A DNA stretch of 36,777 bases from Acetobacteraceae bacterium (GCA_027488195.1 JAIYCD010000125.1:1-36777), one strand, 5' to 3'; positions 9,497 through 18,716 are shown, counted from the stretch's first letter. Numbers and translations are program-made. The notes: generated by a model not told the origin, from the sequence alone.

Positions 9497-11793
9497 GCGG
9501 GCATCTCCTCGATGACAGGAGGAACAAAGGACCGGACCGCCGGCAACGGGCCCGTCCAGGGCTCCACGCGAACCAGGCAGGATTGCGCGGAGGGGCCCTG
9601 CGTCAGGCTCGACGTGCCGATATCGGCGGTCAGCACATTCGGATTGCCATGGACGCAAAGGCTGCCCGGCACCCCGGGCTCCAGCGGGTCGAACCAGGCG
9701 CCGGTCGCCAGCAGCGCCACGCCGCGCGTGAGGTTCCCGTCGAGCCGAACGCCGGCGAGGCAGGCGCCGCGCGTGTTGAACACGCGCACCACCTGCCCAT
9801 CCTCAAGGCCGCGCGCCGCCGCATCCTCGGGGTGCAGGCGGATCGGCTCGCGCCCGTGGATCTTGTCGGCGGCCGCGATCGGTCCGGGGTCGAGCTGCGA
9901 GTGCAGGCGCGTGGGCGGCTGCTGGCTCAGCATGTGCAACTCATCCGTCGCGGCGCCACCCAGCCATTCGCGGGGCGTGAGCCAGGTGGGATGGCCCGGG
10001 CAATCGGCGCGTTGGAACGCCGCGATCGTCTCGGAGAACAGCTCCACCTTGCCGGAGGGGGTGTTGAGCGGATGCGCCTGCGGGTCGGCCGCGAAATCGC
10101 TGAACTGGGTGAAGGCCTCATGCGCCTCGATGGGCGGCATCTCCACATGGCCCTCGGCCCAGAAGGCGTCGAAATCCGGCGCGTCGAAGCCCAGGCGCGC
10201 GCAGGATGTGCGCCACTTGTCATAGAGGAAGCGCAGCCAGGCGCCCTCGTCGCGCTGCTCGGTGAAGCGGGTGCGGAAGCCCCCGGCATCCGCGAGGTCG
10301 GCCAGGATGTCGTGGTCGTTCCGCGCCAGGCCCTGCGGCGGGATGGCCTGGTGCATGGCACGCACGAAGCGGTCGCGCGAGGAATGCGCGATGTCGTTGC
10401 GCTCGAGCGTCGTGGTGGCGGGCAGCACGATATCGGCGTGCCGCGCGAGCGCGGTCCACCAGGGCTCCTGCACCACGATGGTCTGGGCGCGGGACCAGGC
10501 GCGCAGCAGGCGGTTGAGGTCCTGGTGGTGGTGGAACGGGTTGCCGCCGGCCCACCAGACCATCTTGATGTCGGGCAGCGGAAGCTCGCGCCCATTGTAG
10601 TGCAGCATGCCGCCAGGGCGTTCCAGCAATTCCGTGACGCGGCCCACGGGGATGAAGTCGGAGACCGGATTTCGTGCCGCGGGGAGCTGGATGCCAGGCA
10701 TCTCCCGCCGCGGATTGCCGATGCCCCCCGAAGAGCCATAGCCGAAGGCCACCCCCTGCCCCGGCTTGCCGATATTGCCCAAGGCCGCGGCCAGCGCGAT
10801 CAGCGCCCAATAGGGCTGCTCGCCGTAGTCGGCGCGCTGGAGTGACCAGGCGGCGGTCAGCATGGTCGGCTGCGCCAGGCATTGTTCGGCAAGTTCGCGG
10901 ATGGTGGCGGCGGGCACGCCGGTGATGCCCTCGGCCCATTCCGGCGTCTTGCCCGTGAGCGTCGGCGCCAGCTTGTCCCAGCCCACGCAATGCGTGGCGA
11001 GGAAGCCGCGATCCTCCCGACCGAGGGCCACGATATGCCGGATCATGGCAAGGATCATCGCGGCATCCGTGCCGGGGCGGATCGGCACCCATTCGGCGGC
11101 CAACGCGTCCTCGGTGTCGCCGCGATAGGGCGAGATGTTCACGAAGCGCAGCCCCGCCGCGCGGGCCGCGCGCATGTTGGGGCCATAGGTCATGGCCGCC
11201 CCGCCGGAAGTGACGTAGCCGTTCTTGGCGGCCAACCCACCAAAGCAGAGCATCAGCTTCGCGTGCTGGGCGATGGCCGCCCAATCCGTCATGCGACCCA
11301 GCACGATCTCGTTGGTGCCGACCACATGCGGGATCAGCGCCTGGGCCGTGGCGTAGGAATAGGCGTTGATGGAATAGGTGTAGCCGCCCCCCATGCCCAG
11401 GTAGCGCTGCAACTGGCTCTTCGCATGGTGGAACCGCCCGGCGCTGCTCCAGCCGTAGGAGCCGCCATAGATGGCGTTGTCGCCGTGCTCCGCCCGGGTG
11501 CGGGCCGTTTCTTCGGCGAGCAGGCGCGTTACGCGATCCCAGCTGACGGGCACGAAGGCATCGCCGCCGCGCGCATGGCCCGAGCGGCGGCCCTCCAGCC
11601 AGCCCTTGCGGATATGGGGCTGGTCCACCCGGGCCGCGCTGTGCACCGTCGCCGGCATGGAATCGATGAGCGAGGCCGGCACGGGATCCCGCGCAAAGGG
11701 CCGCACGGCGACCAGGCGCCCGCCCTCGGTTACGGCATCGAAGAAGCCCCAATGGGCGGCATGCGGCCGAATGGAGGTTTTGATCTCGGTCAT
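9493..11793 (-). CDS. Molybdopterin-dependent oxidoreductase, BisC/TorA-like (DMSO reductase family)
   Basis: Bis-MGD enzyme of 766 aa. No N-terminal 4Fe-4S cysteine motif and no Tat signal are present, so it resembles cytoplasmic biotin-sulfoxide reductase (BisC) more than periplasmic TorA/DmsA. Family blocks are YGGSYGWSSAGRFHHAKSQL (from about 109), NAYSYATAQALIPHVVG (S146 is the likely Mo ligand) and ENNP-like WWAGGNPFHHHQDLNRL. The C-terminal molydopterin-binding domain contains GAWFDPLEPG and HGNPNVLTADIGTSSLTQG. The ATG at 11793 is chosen because homology begins there; the longer frame adds residues with no similarity. It leads a four-gene minus-strand operon. Likely substrate: an S- or N-oxide, not determinable here. 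Confidence 0.9.
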   Translation of the reverse strand: MTEIKTSIRPHAAHWGFFDAVTEGGRLVAVRPFARDPVPASLIDSMPATVHSAARVDQPHIRKGWLEGRRSGHARGGDAFVPVSWDRVTRLLAEETARTRAEHGDNAIYGGSYGWSSAGRFHHAKSQLQRYLGMGGGYTYSINAYSYATAQALIPHVVGTNEIVLGRMTDWAAIAQHAKLMLCFGGLAAKNGYVTSGGAAMTYGPNMRAARAAGLRFVNISPYRGDTEDALAAEWVPIRPGTDAAMILAMIRHIVALGREDRGFLATHCVGWDKLAPTLTGKTPEWAEGITGVPAATIRELAEQCLAQPTMLTAAWSLQRADYGEQPYWALIALAAALGNIGKPGQGVAFGYGSSGGIGNPRREMPGIQLPAARNPVSDFIPVGRVTELLERPGGMLHYNGRELPLPDIKMVWWAGGNPFHHHQDLNRLLRAWSRAQTIVVQEPWWTALARHADIVLPATTTLERNDIAHSSRDRFVRAMHQAIPPQGLARNDHDILADLADAGGFRTRFTEQRDEGAWLRFLYDKWRTSCARLGFDAPDFDAFWAEGHVEMPPIEAHEAFTQFSDFAADPQAHPLNTPSGKVELFSETIAAFQRADCPGHPTWLTPREWLGGAATDELHMLSQQPPTRLHSQLDPGPIAAADKIHGREPIRLHPEDAAARGLEDGQVVRVFNTRGACLAGVRLDGNLTRGVALLATGAWFDPLEPGVPGSLCVHGNPNVLTADIGTSSLTQGPSAQSCLVRVEPWTGPLPAVRSFVPPVIEEMPA

Positions 11794-11873
11794 GCGATGG
11801 ATATTGCCCCCTTTCTCCCCTTCCGCGAAGCGCCGGGAGGGATAGACTGCGGGGAAGCACAGAGGATGCCACC

Positions 11874-13268
11874 ATGACACCGCCGCGCAATTCCAACGCC
11901 GCCCGCGATATCGCCAACCTCATGCACCCCTATACGGATGCAAGGGCGCATCAAAAGAACGGTCCGCTCGTCATCACCCGCGGCGAGGGCGTGCGCGTCT
12001 TCGACGAGCAGGGCAACGCCTATATCGAGACGGTGGCCGGCCTCTGGTGCGCCTCACTCGGCTTCGACAATGAGCGCCTGGTGCAGGCCGCACTGAAGCA
12101 GATGCGCCAACTGCCCTTCTACCATTCCTTCACCGGCCGCAGCCATGAGCCCGCCATCGATCTCGCCGAGATGCTGATCGAGCGCGCGCCGGTGCCGATG
12201 AGCAAGGTGTTCTTCTGCAACTCGGGCTCCGAGGCGAATGACACCGCGGTCAAGATGATCTGGTACTTCAACAACGCCATCGGCCGGCCCGAGAAGAAGA
12301 AGATCATCGCCCGCATCAAGGGCTATCACGGCGTGACGGTGGCCTCCGCCTCGCTCACCGGCCTGCCTTACAACCACAAGCTCTTCGACCTGCCGATCCA
12401 GGGCATCCTGCATGCCGGCACGCCGCATTACTACCACTGCGCCCTGCCCGGCGAGACCGAGGACCAGTTCACCACGCGCCTCGCGAACGAGCTGGAAGAG
12501 ATGATCGTCCGGGAAGGCCCTGAGACGGTCGCCGCCTTCTTCGCCGAGCCCATCATGGGTGCGGGCGGCGTGATCGTCCCGCCCGCCGGCTATTTTGAGA
12601 AGATCCAGGCGGTGCTGCGCCGGCACGACGTGCTCTTCGTCGCCGACGAGGTGATCTGCGGCTTCGGGCGCACCGGCAGCTACTGGGGCAGCCAGACCTT
12701 CAACATGGAGCCCGACATCCTGACCTGCGCCAAGGCGCTGAGCAGCAGCTTCCTGCCGATCTCGGCCGTCATGGTGAATGACCGCGTCTTCCAGGGGCTG
12801 GCCGATGGCTCGGCCGGGCTTGGCACCTTCGGCCATGGCTACACCTATTCGGGCCACCCGGTGCCCGCCGCCGTCGCGGTCGAGACACTGAAGATCTATG
12901 ACGAGATGGACCTGGTCGGCCATGTCCGGAAGGTGGCACCCACGCTCCAGGACGGGCTGCGCAGCCGCTTCGCCGACCATCCGCTGATCGGCGAAATCCG
13001 GGGCGTCGGCCTGATCGGCGCCGTCGAGTTCGTTTCGAACAAGGAAACCCGCGCGAATTTCGACCCGGCCGTGAAGATCAGTCCCCGCCTGGTGAAGATC
13101 GCCGAGGGCCATGGGCTGATCATGCGCGCCCTGCCGGGCGACGGCATCGCCTTCTCGCCACCGCTCATCATCACCGCGGAGGAGGTGAACGACATGCTGG
13201 ACCGCTTCGGCCGTGCGCTGGATGACCTCACGGTGCAGCTGCGCCGCGAGAGCATCGCCGCGGTTTGA
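11874..13268 (+). CDS. Class III PLP-dependent aminotransferase (omega-transaminase type)
   Basis: Fold-type I aminotransferase of 464 aa, probably using pyruvate as amino acceptor. The PLP lysine is K287 in ILTCAKALSSSFLPISAV, the pyridine-N aspartate is D258 in FVADEVICGFGRTG, and phosphate binding is CNSGSEANDTAVK at 115-127. YHGVT (151-155) and LWCASLGF (57-64) match the beta-alanine/putrescine-pyruvate group. The long motif THGYTYSGHP is present as GHGYTYSGHPVPAAVA. The ATG has GAGGA 7 bases upstream. Divergent from the molybdoenzyme operon, with only 80 bases between. Its TGA overlaps a TTG start of the next gene. Amine substrate unknown. Confidence 0.93.
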   Translation: MTPPRNSNAARDIANLMHPYTDARAHQKNGPLVITRGEGVRVFDEQGNAYIETVAGLWCASLGFDNERLVQAALKQMRQLPFYHSFTGRSHEPAIDLAEMLIERAPVPMSKVFFCNSGSEANDTAVKMIWYFNNAIGRPEKKKIIARIKGYHGVTVASASLTGLPYNHKLFDLPIQGILHAGTPHYYHCALPGETEDQFTTRLANELEEMIVREGPETVAAFFAEPIMGAGGVIVPPAGYFEKIQAVLRRHDVLFVADEVICGFGRTGSYWGSQTFNMEPDILTCAKALSSSFLPISAVMVNDRVFQGLADGSAGLGTFGHGYTYSGHPVPAAVAVETLKIYDEMDLVGHVRKVAPTLQDGLRSRFADHPLIGEIRGVGLIGAVEFVSNKETRANFDPAVKISPRLVKIAEGHGLIMRALPGDGIAFSPPLIITAEEVNDMLDRFGRALDDLTVQLRRESIAAV

Positions 13269-14464
13269 GCAATCGCCTCTGGCCGCTGGCGGTGGCGCTG
13301 GCGGTCGCTCCCTTCATCGTGGTGCTGCAAAATCGCACGCTTGCGCCGATCACGCTGCTGGCCTTTGGCGGCGTGATCCTCGCGGCATGGCGCGCGGGCT
13401 GGCGGCCCTCAGCGCCGCCGAAATTGATCTGGCCGGCCCTGGCGCTGCTGGGCTGGGCGGGGATCTCGGCGCTTTGGGCGCTGGAGCCCGGCCGCGCGCT
13501 GGAGACGGTGCTGCGGCTGGCAGCGCCCCTGGCGCTGGCCGTGCTGGCGGTCGATGCGCTGCGGCAGGCGCCCCCTTCCCGGCTGATGCCGCGCGCGGCG
13601 GCTCTGGGCCTTGGGGTCGGCATCGCGGCCGCGCTCTTCGATGATCTCTCAGGCCATGCGCTGCGCGCCTTTGTGCGCGGGCTGAACGAAGCTCCCATCA
13701 CCCTTGCCTTCGGCTTGAAGAACGCGGCCTCGGTCATTGCGCTCCTGCTGCCGCTCGCCGTCTTCGCCACGGACCTGCCGCGCGGGGTGCGTGTGGCGCT
13801 CGGTGTCTCGGGCGCATTGGTGGCGCTGCTGCTGCCCGGCGAGAGCGCCAAGCTGGCCGTGTTGGTCGGGCTGGCGGCTGGCCTGGCCGCTGGGCAGGCG
13901 CCACGCGCCACGCGGATCGGCTTGGCCGGGCTGGCGGCGCTGCTGATCCTGGCCCTGCCCTGGCTGCTGGGCGCCAGCCTGCCGCGCGATGCAAGCGCCC
14001 TGCCCAATTCCGCCGCGCACCGCCTGCTGATCTGGGATTTTGCGGCCGAGCGCATCGCCGAGCGGCCGCTGATCGGCTGGGGCATGGATAGCAGCCGCGC
14101 GATTCCGGGCGGTGCTGGCCGCGCCGATGCGGGAATCCGCGAGGCCTTCGGGCTGATTTCCCCGGCGGCGGCGCAATGGTTCGCCCAGGCGCAATTGCTG
14201 CCACTGCATCCGCACAACCTGGCCTTGCAGGTCTGGCTGGAGCTGGGGGCCATTGGCGCGACGCTGATGGCGTTGCTGCTGGCGCTCATCGCCCTGGCCT
14301 GCCGCAGCCCCGCCGCCTGCGGTGCCTTCGCCGCGGGACTGGTCATCGCCATGCTCAGCTATGGCGCGTGGCAATATTGGTGGGTCAGCGGCCTGTTGCT
14401 GGCGGGGGTTACGGCACCGCTCGTCAGTCGGGGGGCGCTCGCGCCCGAGCGCAAGCCGGCCTAG
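13265..14464 (+). CDS. O-antigen ligase/polymerase-like membrane protein
   Basis: Polytopic inner-membrane protein of 399 aa with about ten hydrophobic helices. A large periplasmic loop near residues 245-320 carries RLLIWDFAAERIAERPLIGWG and PLHPHNLALQVWLELG, the Wzy_C/WaaL-type ligase signature with the conserved His pair. Such proteins join polysaccharide to lipid A core or polymerise sugar repeats. The start is taken as TTG at 13265 overlapping the aminotransferase stop (TTGA), because the first helix begins at once; no ribosome-binding site is obvious, so coupling is assumed. No sugar-nucleotide or glycosyltransferase genes adjoin it, so the polymer it acts on is unknown. Confidence 0.82.
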   Translation: MSNRLWPLAVALAVAPFIVVLQNRTLAPITLLAFGGVILAAWRAGWRPSAPPKLIWPALALLGWAGISALWALEPGRALETVLRLAAPLALAVLAVDALRQAPPSRLMPRAAALGLGVGIAAALFDDLSGHALRAFVRGLNEAPITLAFGLKNAASVIALLLPLAVFATDLPRGVRVALGVSGALVALLLPGESAKLAVLVGLAAGLAAGQAPRATRIGLAGLAALLILALPWLLGASLPRDASALPNSAAHRLLIWDFAAERIAERPLIGWGMDSSRAIPGGAGRADAGIREAFGLISPAAAQWFAQAQLLPLHPHNLALQVWLELGAIGATLMALLLALIALACRSPAACGAFAAGLVIAMLSYGAWQYWWVSGLLLAGVTAPLVSRGALAPERKPA

Positions 14465-14473
14465 CTTCGCCCC

Positions 14474-14806
14474 ATGCAACGTTTCTGGTTCAGCGCGGCG
14501 GGGCTCTGTGGGGCGCTTGCCGTGGGTCTCGCCGCCATCGCCGCCCATGTCGCGCTCGATTCGCGGGCCATGGTGCAGAGTGTCGCCATGCTGCTGGGCT
14601 GGCACGCGCCGGCGCTGATCGGCCTGGGCCTGTGGCAGCGCTCGGCCTGGGTGCCGGGAGTGCTCCTGGCGGGCCTCACCCTGTTCAGTGGCGCGGTGCT
14701 GATCCGCGCCTTCCTGGGCGTCTCGCTGGGGCCGGTGGCCCCCATCGGCGGCATGACGATGATCGCGGGCTGGCTGTTGCTGGCCGTGCTCGCGTGGCGC
14801 CGATGA
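14474..14806 (+). CDS. DUF423 family membrane protein
   Basis: Small inner-membrane protein of 110 aa with four hydrophobic segments. The YgdD/DUF423 pattern is visible: AGLCGALAVGLAAIAAHVAL, then MLLGWHAPALIGLGL, LFSGAVLIRAFLGVSLGPVA and PIGGMTMIAGWLLLA. The family function is unknown. It starts 9 bases after the ligase-like gene and its stop overlaps the methyltransferase start (ATGA). Confidence 0.87.
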   Translation: MQRFWFSAAGLCGALAVGLAAIAAHVALDSRAMVQSVAMLLGWHAPALIGLGLWQRSAWVPGVLLAGLTLFSGAVLIRAFLGVSLGPVAPIGGMTMIAGWLLLAVLAWRR

Positions 14807-15708
14807 TCCGCGCCGCCTACCTGGCCGATGAAGGGCTGGAACGCCCGCTGGCCGAGGAGCTCGAGCTGTCCGGCCGCAGCATCTCCGCCTGGCATGGCCG
14901 CCTCGCCCTCTCGCCCGATCCGCCGGCGCCGGCTGCCTGGGCGCTGGATGTCTGGGACGACCCGCGCGAGATCCCGGCCCCCTCGGTCAAGCTCGCGGCC
15001 GATGGGCTGCGCGCCATCCAGCGCAACTGGTCCCTCGTGCCCGCGCTGCATCATCGCCGCGCGGCCCTGATCGAGGAGCGGCTGCCTCCCGTGAAGGCGC
15101 GCCCCCTCGCCTTCCCCGAGCCCGCGCCCACCGGGCATCTCGGCGGTTGGACGCTGCTGACGCAGGAGCTGATTCTCGCCTCGCCCACCAAATCCTCGCC
15201 CTTTCCCGGCGGCGCCCCGCGCTTCGTCGAGGACCGGGAGGGCCCGCCGTCCCGCGCCTATCTGAAGCTATGGGAGGGGCTGACGCGGCTTGGCCGTTAC
15301 CCGGGCCCGGGCGAGACCTGCCTCGACCTCGGCGCCTCGCCGGGCGGCTGGAGCTGGGCGCTGGCGCAGCTGGGGGCCACCGTGACCGCGGTGGACAAGG
15401 CCCCGCTGGAGGATCGCGTGATGGCCATGCCCAACGTCACCTGGCGGCAGGAGAGCGCCTTCGCGCTCCCGCCCGAGCCGGTGGATTGGCTGTTCAGCGA
15501 CGTGATCTGCTACCCGGCGCGGCTCTTCGCCCTCGTCACCCGCTGGCAGGACTTCGCGCGCAACATGGTCTGCTCGGTGAAGTTCCAGGGCGAGACGGAC
15601 CACGCGGCGGCGGCGCAATTCGCGGCCATCCCAGGCGCGCGGCTGTTCCATTCGGCGCACAACAAACACGAGCTGACCTTCGTGCGGCTCGAGGGAGACA
15701 GGCCATGA
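14803..15708 (+). CDS. RlmM-like 23S rRNA 2'-O-ribose methyltransferase (FtsJ fold)
   Basis: SAM-dependent RNA methyltransferase, 301 aa. The C-terminal FtsJ/RrmJ domain begins CLDLGASPGGWSWALAQLGA (SAM motif I at about 173-192) followed by VTAVDKAPLE. The catalytic tetrad K-D-K-E is complete: K155 (AYLKLWEG), D233 (LFSDVICYP), K260 (CSVKFQG) and E290 (KHELTFVR). RlmM of E. coli methylates C2498 of 23S rRNA. This protein is shorter at the N-terminus, where the THUMP-like region is reduced, so the exact target is inferred. ATGA overlaps join it to both neighbours. Confidence 0.85.
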   Translation: MIRAAYLADEGLERPLAEELELSGRSISAWHGRLALSPDPPAPAAWALDVWDDPREIPAPSVKLAADGLRAIQRNWSLVPALHHRRAALIEERLPPVKARPLAFPEPAPTGHLGGWTLLTQELILASPTKSSPFPGGAPRFVEDREGPPSRAYLKLWEGLTRLGRYPGPGETCLDLGASPGGWSWALAQLGATVTAVDKAPLEDRVMAMPNVTWRQESAFALPPEPVDWLFSDVICYPARLFALVTRWQDFARNMVCSVKFQGETDHAAAAQFAAIPGARLFHSAHNKHELTFVRLEGDRP

Positions 15709-16793
15709 CCGCGCTCACCATCCAGTCCATCACCATCCGCGCGGTGGATGCGCCCATGGACCCACCGCTGCGCAACAGCCTGAACGTCATTCCCCGCGCG
15801 CCGCTGGTCATCGCAGAGGTGCAGACGGCGCAAGGCCCGCTCGGCACCGCCTATGCCTTCGCCTATGCGCCGGCCGCTCTCGGCCCGCTGGCCGTGCTGA
15901 CGCGCAACCTGGGTGCCGCGCTGGTAGGGCGGGAGGTGGCGCCGCAAAAGCTCTGGGACGAGATGCTGAACGCCAACCGGCTGCTCGGCGCCGAGGGGCT
16001 GGTGATGATGGCGATCTCGGTGCTCGACATGGCGCTGTGGGATGCGCTGGCGAAGGCGGCCCACCTGCCGCTCGCGCGCCTTTGGGGCGGCGATCTCTCG
16101 CCCATTCCGGCCTATGGCAGCCTGCGCGGCTGGGGCCCGGCCATGCTGGCCGAGGAAGGCGGGCGCGCTGTCGCCACCCACGGCTTCCGCGCGGTGAAGT
16201 GCAAGCTGGGTGCCCCCAGCGTCGCGGGCGACATCGAGACGGTGCGCGCGTTGCGGGACGCCGTCGGCCCCGCCGTCGAGATCCTGGTGGACTACAACCA
16301 GGGCCTCGACCGGCCCGAGGCGCTGCGACGCGGCCTCGCCCTCCAGGCCGAGGGCGTGCGCTGGATGGAAGAGCCGCTGCATGTCACCGACGATGAGGGC
16401 CTCGCCTGGCTCGCGGACCAGCTGGAGATGCCCGTACAGGGCGGCGAGAACTGGTGGGGCGTCACCGGCATGGCGCGCAGCCTGGCAGCGAAGGCGACCG
16501 ACCTCTGCATGCCCGATGTCATGAAGATGGGCGGCGCCACCGGCTTCCTGCGCGGCATGGCGCTGGCGGCCGCCCATCGCGTGCCCCTCTCCTCCCACAT
16601 CTTCATCGAGGCGAGCGCCCATCTGCTCAGCGTCTGCCCGCTGCGGCATTACCTGGAGCACCTGGACATCGCGGGCGCGCTGCTGCGCGAGCCGCTGAGG
16701 ATCGAGGCCGGATGCGCCATCCCGCCGGATCGCCCGGGCCTCGGCCTGGAATGGGATGCGGCGGCGCTGGCCCGCCACGCCGCCGACGCCTGA
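15705..16793 (+). CDS. Mandelate racemase-like enolase-superfamily enzyme
   Basis: TIM-barrel enzyme of 362 aa that abstracts the alpha-proton of a carboxylate. Every catalytic residue of Pseudomonas mandelate racemase has a counterpart shifted by one: K165/K167 (AVKCKLG), D196 and N198 (LVDYNQ), E222 (MEEPL), E248 (GGENWWG), D271 (MPDVMKMGG), H298 (LSSHIF) and E318. The capping domain also matches, with APLVIAEVQTAQGPLG and YAFAYAPAALGPL. A true mandelate or related 2-hydroxyacid racemase is therefore plausible. The ATG overlaps the RlmM-like stop, and an HSL-type esterase follows after 23 bases, which might release the hydroxyacid from an ester (inference). Confidence 0.9.
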   Translation: MTALTIQSITIRAVDAPMDPPLRNSLNVIPRAPLVIAEVQTAQGPLGTAYAFAYAPAALGPLAVLTRNLGAALVGREVAPQKLWDEMLNANRLLGAEGLVMMAISVLDMALWDALAKAAHLPLARLWGGDLSPIPAYGSLRGWGPAMLAEEGGRAVATHGFRAVKCKLGAPSVAGDIETVRALRDAVGPAVEILVDYNQGLDRPEALRRGLALQAEGVRWMEEPLHVTDDEGLAWLADQLEMPVQGGENWWGVTGMARSLAAKATDLCMPDVMKMGGATGFLRGMALAAAHRVPLSSHIFIEASAHLLSVCPLRHYLEHLDIAGALLREPLRIEAGCAIPPDRPGLGLEWDAAALARHAADA

Positions 16794-16816
16794 ACCACCC
16801 AGAGGAAGCGAAGAGA

Positions 16817-17788
16817 ATGGCCGACGACCCCCGCATGGACCCCGAGATGGCGGCCTTCACCGCCCATATGGCGACGCAGATGGCGGGCTACCCGCCCATC
16901 ATCCTGCCCAACCCGCCGCGCAGCGCCCCCTTCGATGAGCCGCGCCGGATCAATGACGGCCCGCAGGTGCCGCTCAGCGAAGGCGGCCCGGTCATGGCCG
17001 AGAGCCGCGACCTGCTGCTGCCCATCCGCGGGCGGCGCATGCAGGTGCGCTTCCATCGCCCGAGCAACGACCCGAACCTGCCCGTGCTCATCTACATGCA
17101 TGGCGGCGGCTGGGTCTGGGGCAGCATCGACACGCATGACCGGCTGATGCGCAGCTATGCGGCGGCCAGCGGCTGCGCCGTGCTGGGCCCCGACTACGCG
17201 CTGAGCCCCGAGGCGATCTTCCCGCAGGCGATCGAGGAGTGCCACGCCGTGCTGCGCCATGTGGCGACGCAGGGCGCGGAGCTGGGCCTGGACCCGAGCC
17301 GCATCATCCTCGGCGGGGACAGCGCAGGGGCGAACCTCGCATCCGGCCTCGCCCTGCTGAATGCCGAGCAGCCGGAGCCCATCCCGCTCGCCGGCCTGCT
17401 GCTGAACTATGGCGTCTTCGACCACAGGCTCGACACCTCGAGCTACCAGGAGTTCGCCGATGGCTACGGACTGACCCTCGCCAAGATGCGCTTCTACTGG
17501 GACGCCTATTGCCCGGACCCGGTGGCCCGCGCCTCGGCCTTCGCCTCGCCCATGCGCGGCCCTCTCTCGGTGCTGCCGCCCACGCTGCTGCACATTGCGG
17601 AACTCGACGTGCTCTGCGCCGAGAACCTCGCCTTCGCGGAGAAGCTGCGCGCGGCCGGCGTGCCGCTGGAGACCGAGCTGTTCCGCGGCACGGTGCACGG
17701 TTTTCTGCGTGCGCTCGGCCGGGTGGGGGCGGCGGATCGCGCCGTGGAACTGGCGGGCGCCTGGCTGAAGGCGCGCTTCAGCCGGTGA
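16817..17788 (+). CDS. Alpha/beta hydrolase, HSL-type esterase
   Basis: Carboxylesterase of the hormone-sensitive-lipase family, 323 aa, no signal peptide (cytoplasmic). The oxyanion-hole motif is HGGGW at 95-99, the nucleophile is S169 in GGDSAGANLA, and the acid and base are D264 (AELDVL) and H294 (GTVHGF). A cap-like N-terminal helix region lies at 1-45. AGAGGAAG lies upstream of the ATG. It is the last gene of the plus-strand run and its end overlaps the convergent Bug gene by 11 bases. Substrate unknown. Confidence 0.92.
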   Translation: MADDPRMDPEMAAFTAHMATQMAGYPPIILPNPPRSAPFDEPRRINDGPQVPLSEGGPVMAESRDLLLPIRGRRMQVRFHRPSNDPNLPVLIYMHGGGWVWGSIDTHDRLMRSYAAASGCAVLGPDYALSPEAIFPQAIEECHAVLRHVATQGAELGLDPSRIILGGDSAGANLASGLALLNAEQPEPIPLAGLLLNYGVFDHRLDTSSYQEFADGYGLTLAKMRFYWDAYCPDPVARASAFASPMRGPLSVLPPTLLHIAELDVLCAENLAFAEKLRAAGVPLETELFRGTVHGFLRALGRVGAADRAVELAGAWLKARFSR

Positions 17789-18716
17789 TGTTCATGCGCC
17801 GGAGCAGCGGGCCCCAGCGCTCGCTCTCCGTCCGCAGGAAATTGGCGAATTCCTCCGGGCTGCTGCCGATGGCGAAGATCCCCTCGGCCAGCAGCCGCGC
17901 GCGGAAATCCTCGGTGCGGATGGCCTGCACCGCGGCCGCATTCACCCGCTGCACCATGGCGGTCGGGGTGCGGGCCGGGACCAGCAGGCCGAACCAGGTC
18001 TGCGCCACGGTGCCGGGGCGGAAATCGGCCACCAGCGGCACCTCCTCATTGCCCGGCATGCGGCGCTCACCCGTCCAGGCGAGGATGCGGCCCTGCCCCG
18101 CGCGGTGCATGGCAAGCCCCGTGCTGCCGCCCACCACCAGCAGGTCGAGCCGCCCGCCCAGAAAATCCGCGACCTGCGCGGCATCGCCGCGATAGGTAAC
18201 ATCCTGCATGCGGACGCCGAAGGCCTCGTTCACCAGCAGCATCGCGATGTTGTTGAAGCTCGAAGGCCCATTGGTGCCGTAGGTGATGGTGCCGGGCGCC
18301 GCCTGGGCCCGGGCCATCAGCACCTCCAGACTGGCGGCGCCGTCGGGGCGCGCCACGATGGCGAAGGGCAGCGTCGAGATCAGCGTGACCGGCGCGAAAT
18401 CCGCCTCCCGATAGGGAATGTTGCGGACGATGTGCGGGTTGATCGTCAGCGTGGAGCCCGAGGCGATCAGCACCGTGTGCCCATCGGCCGCCGAGCGCGC
18501 CACGAATTCGGCGCCGATCACGGTCGCCGCCCCCGGCCGGTTCTCGACCTGCACGGGCAGGCCGAGCGGGCCCGCCATGCGCTCAGCGAGGATGCGGGCG
18601 GTGACGTCGGTCGAGCCGCCGGGTGGGAAAGGCACGGTGATAGTCACCGGCCTCGCCTGGGCCAGAGCCGCGCCCGGCAGCAGCGCCGGCGCGGCCAGCA
18701 AGGCGCGGCGTTTCAC
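17778..18716 (-). CDS. Bug/TctC-family solute-binding receptor
   Basis: Periplasmic receptor of 312 aa. A signal peptide spans about residues 1-19 ([19 protein letters not shown], then Q). Family blocks are TVPFPPGGSTDVTARILAER, ENRPGAATVIGAEFVA, DGHTVLIASG, YGTNGPSSFNNIA and MQDVTYRGDAAQVADFL. The start is GTG, overlapping the stop of the upstream alcohol dehydrogenase gene (GTGA), so the two are co-translated. No TctAB permease is nearby. An alcohol or aldehyde-derived carboxylate would fit the neighbour but is not shown. Confidence 0.92.
   Translation of the reverse strand: MKRRALLAAPALLPGAALAQARPVTITVPFPPGGSTDVTARILAERMAGPLGLPVQVENRPGAATVIGAEFVARSAADGHTVLIASGSTLTINPHIVRNIPYREADFAPVTLISTLPFAIVARPDGAASLEVLMARAQAAPGTITYGTNGPSSFNNIAMLLVNEAFGVRMQDVTYRGDAAQVADFLGGRLDLLVVGGSTGLAMHRAGQGRILAWTGERRMPGNEEVPLVADFRPGTVAQTWFGLLVPARTPTAMVQRVNAAAVQAIRTEDFRARLLAEGIFAIGSSPEEFANFLRTESERWGPLLRRMNITG

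Noticed and set aside
9334-10845. Long plus-strand open frame opposite the molybdoenzyme operon
   Set aside because: No recognisable domain, composition of an antisense shadow, and no ribosome-binding site at its start.
10220-11923. Second long minus-strand frame overlapping the BisC-like gene in another phase
   Set aside because: The other phase contains all molybdopterin-oxidoreductase motifs; this one is Arg/Pro/Gly-rich without any motif.
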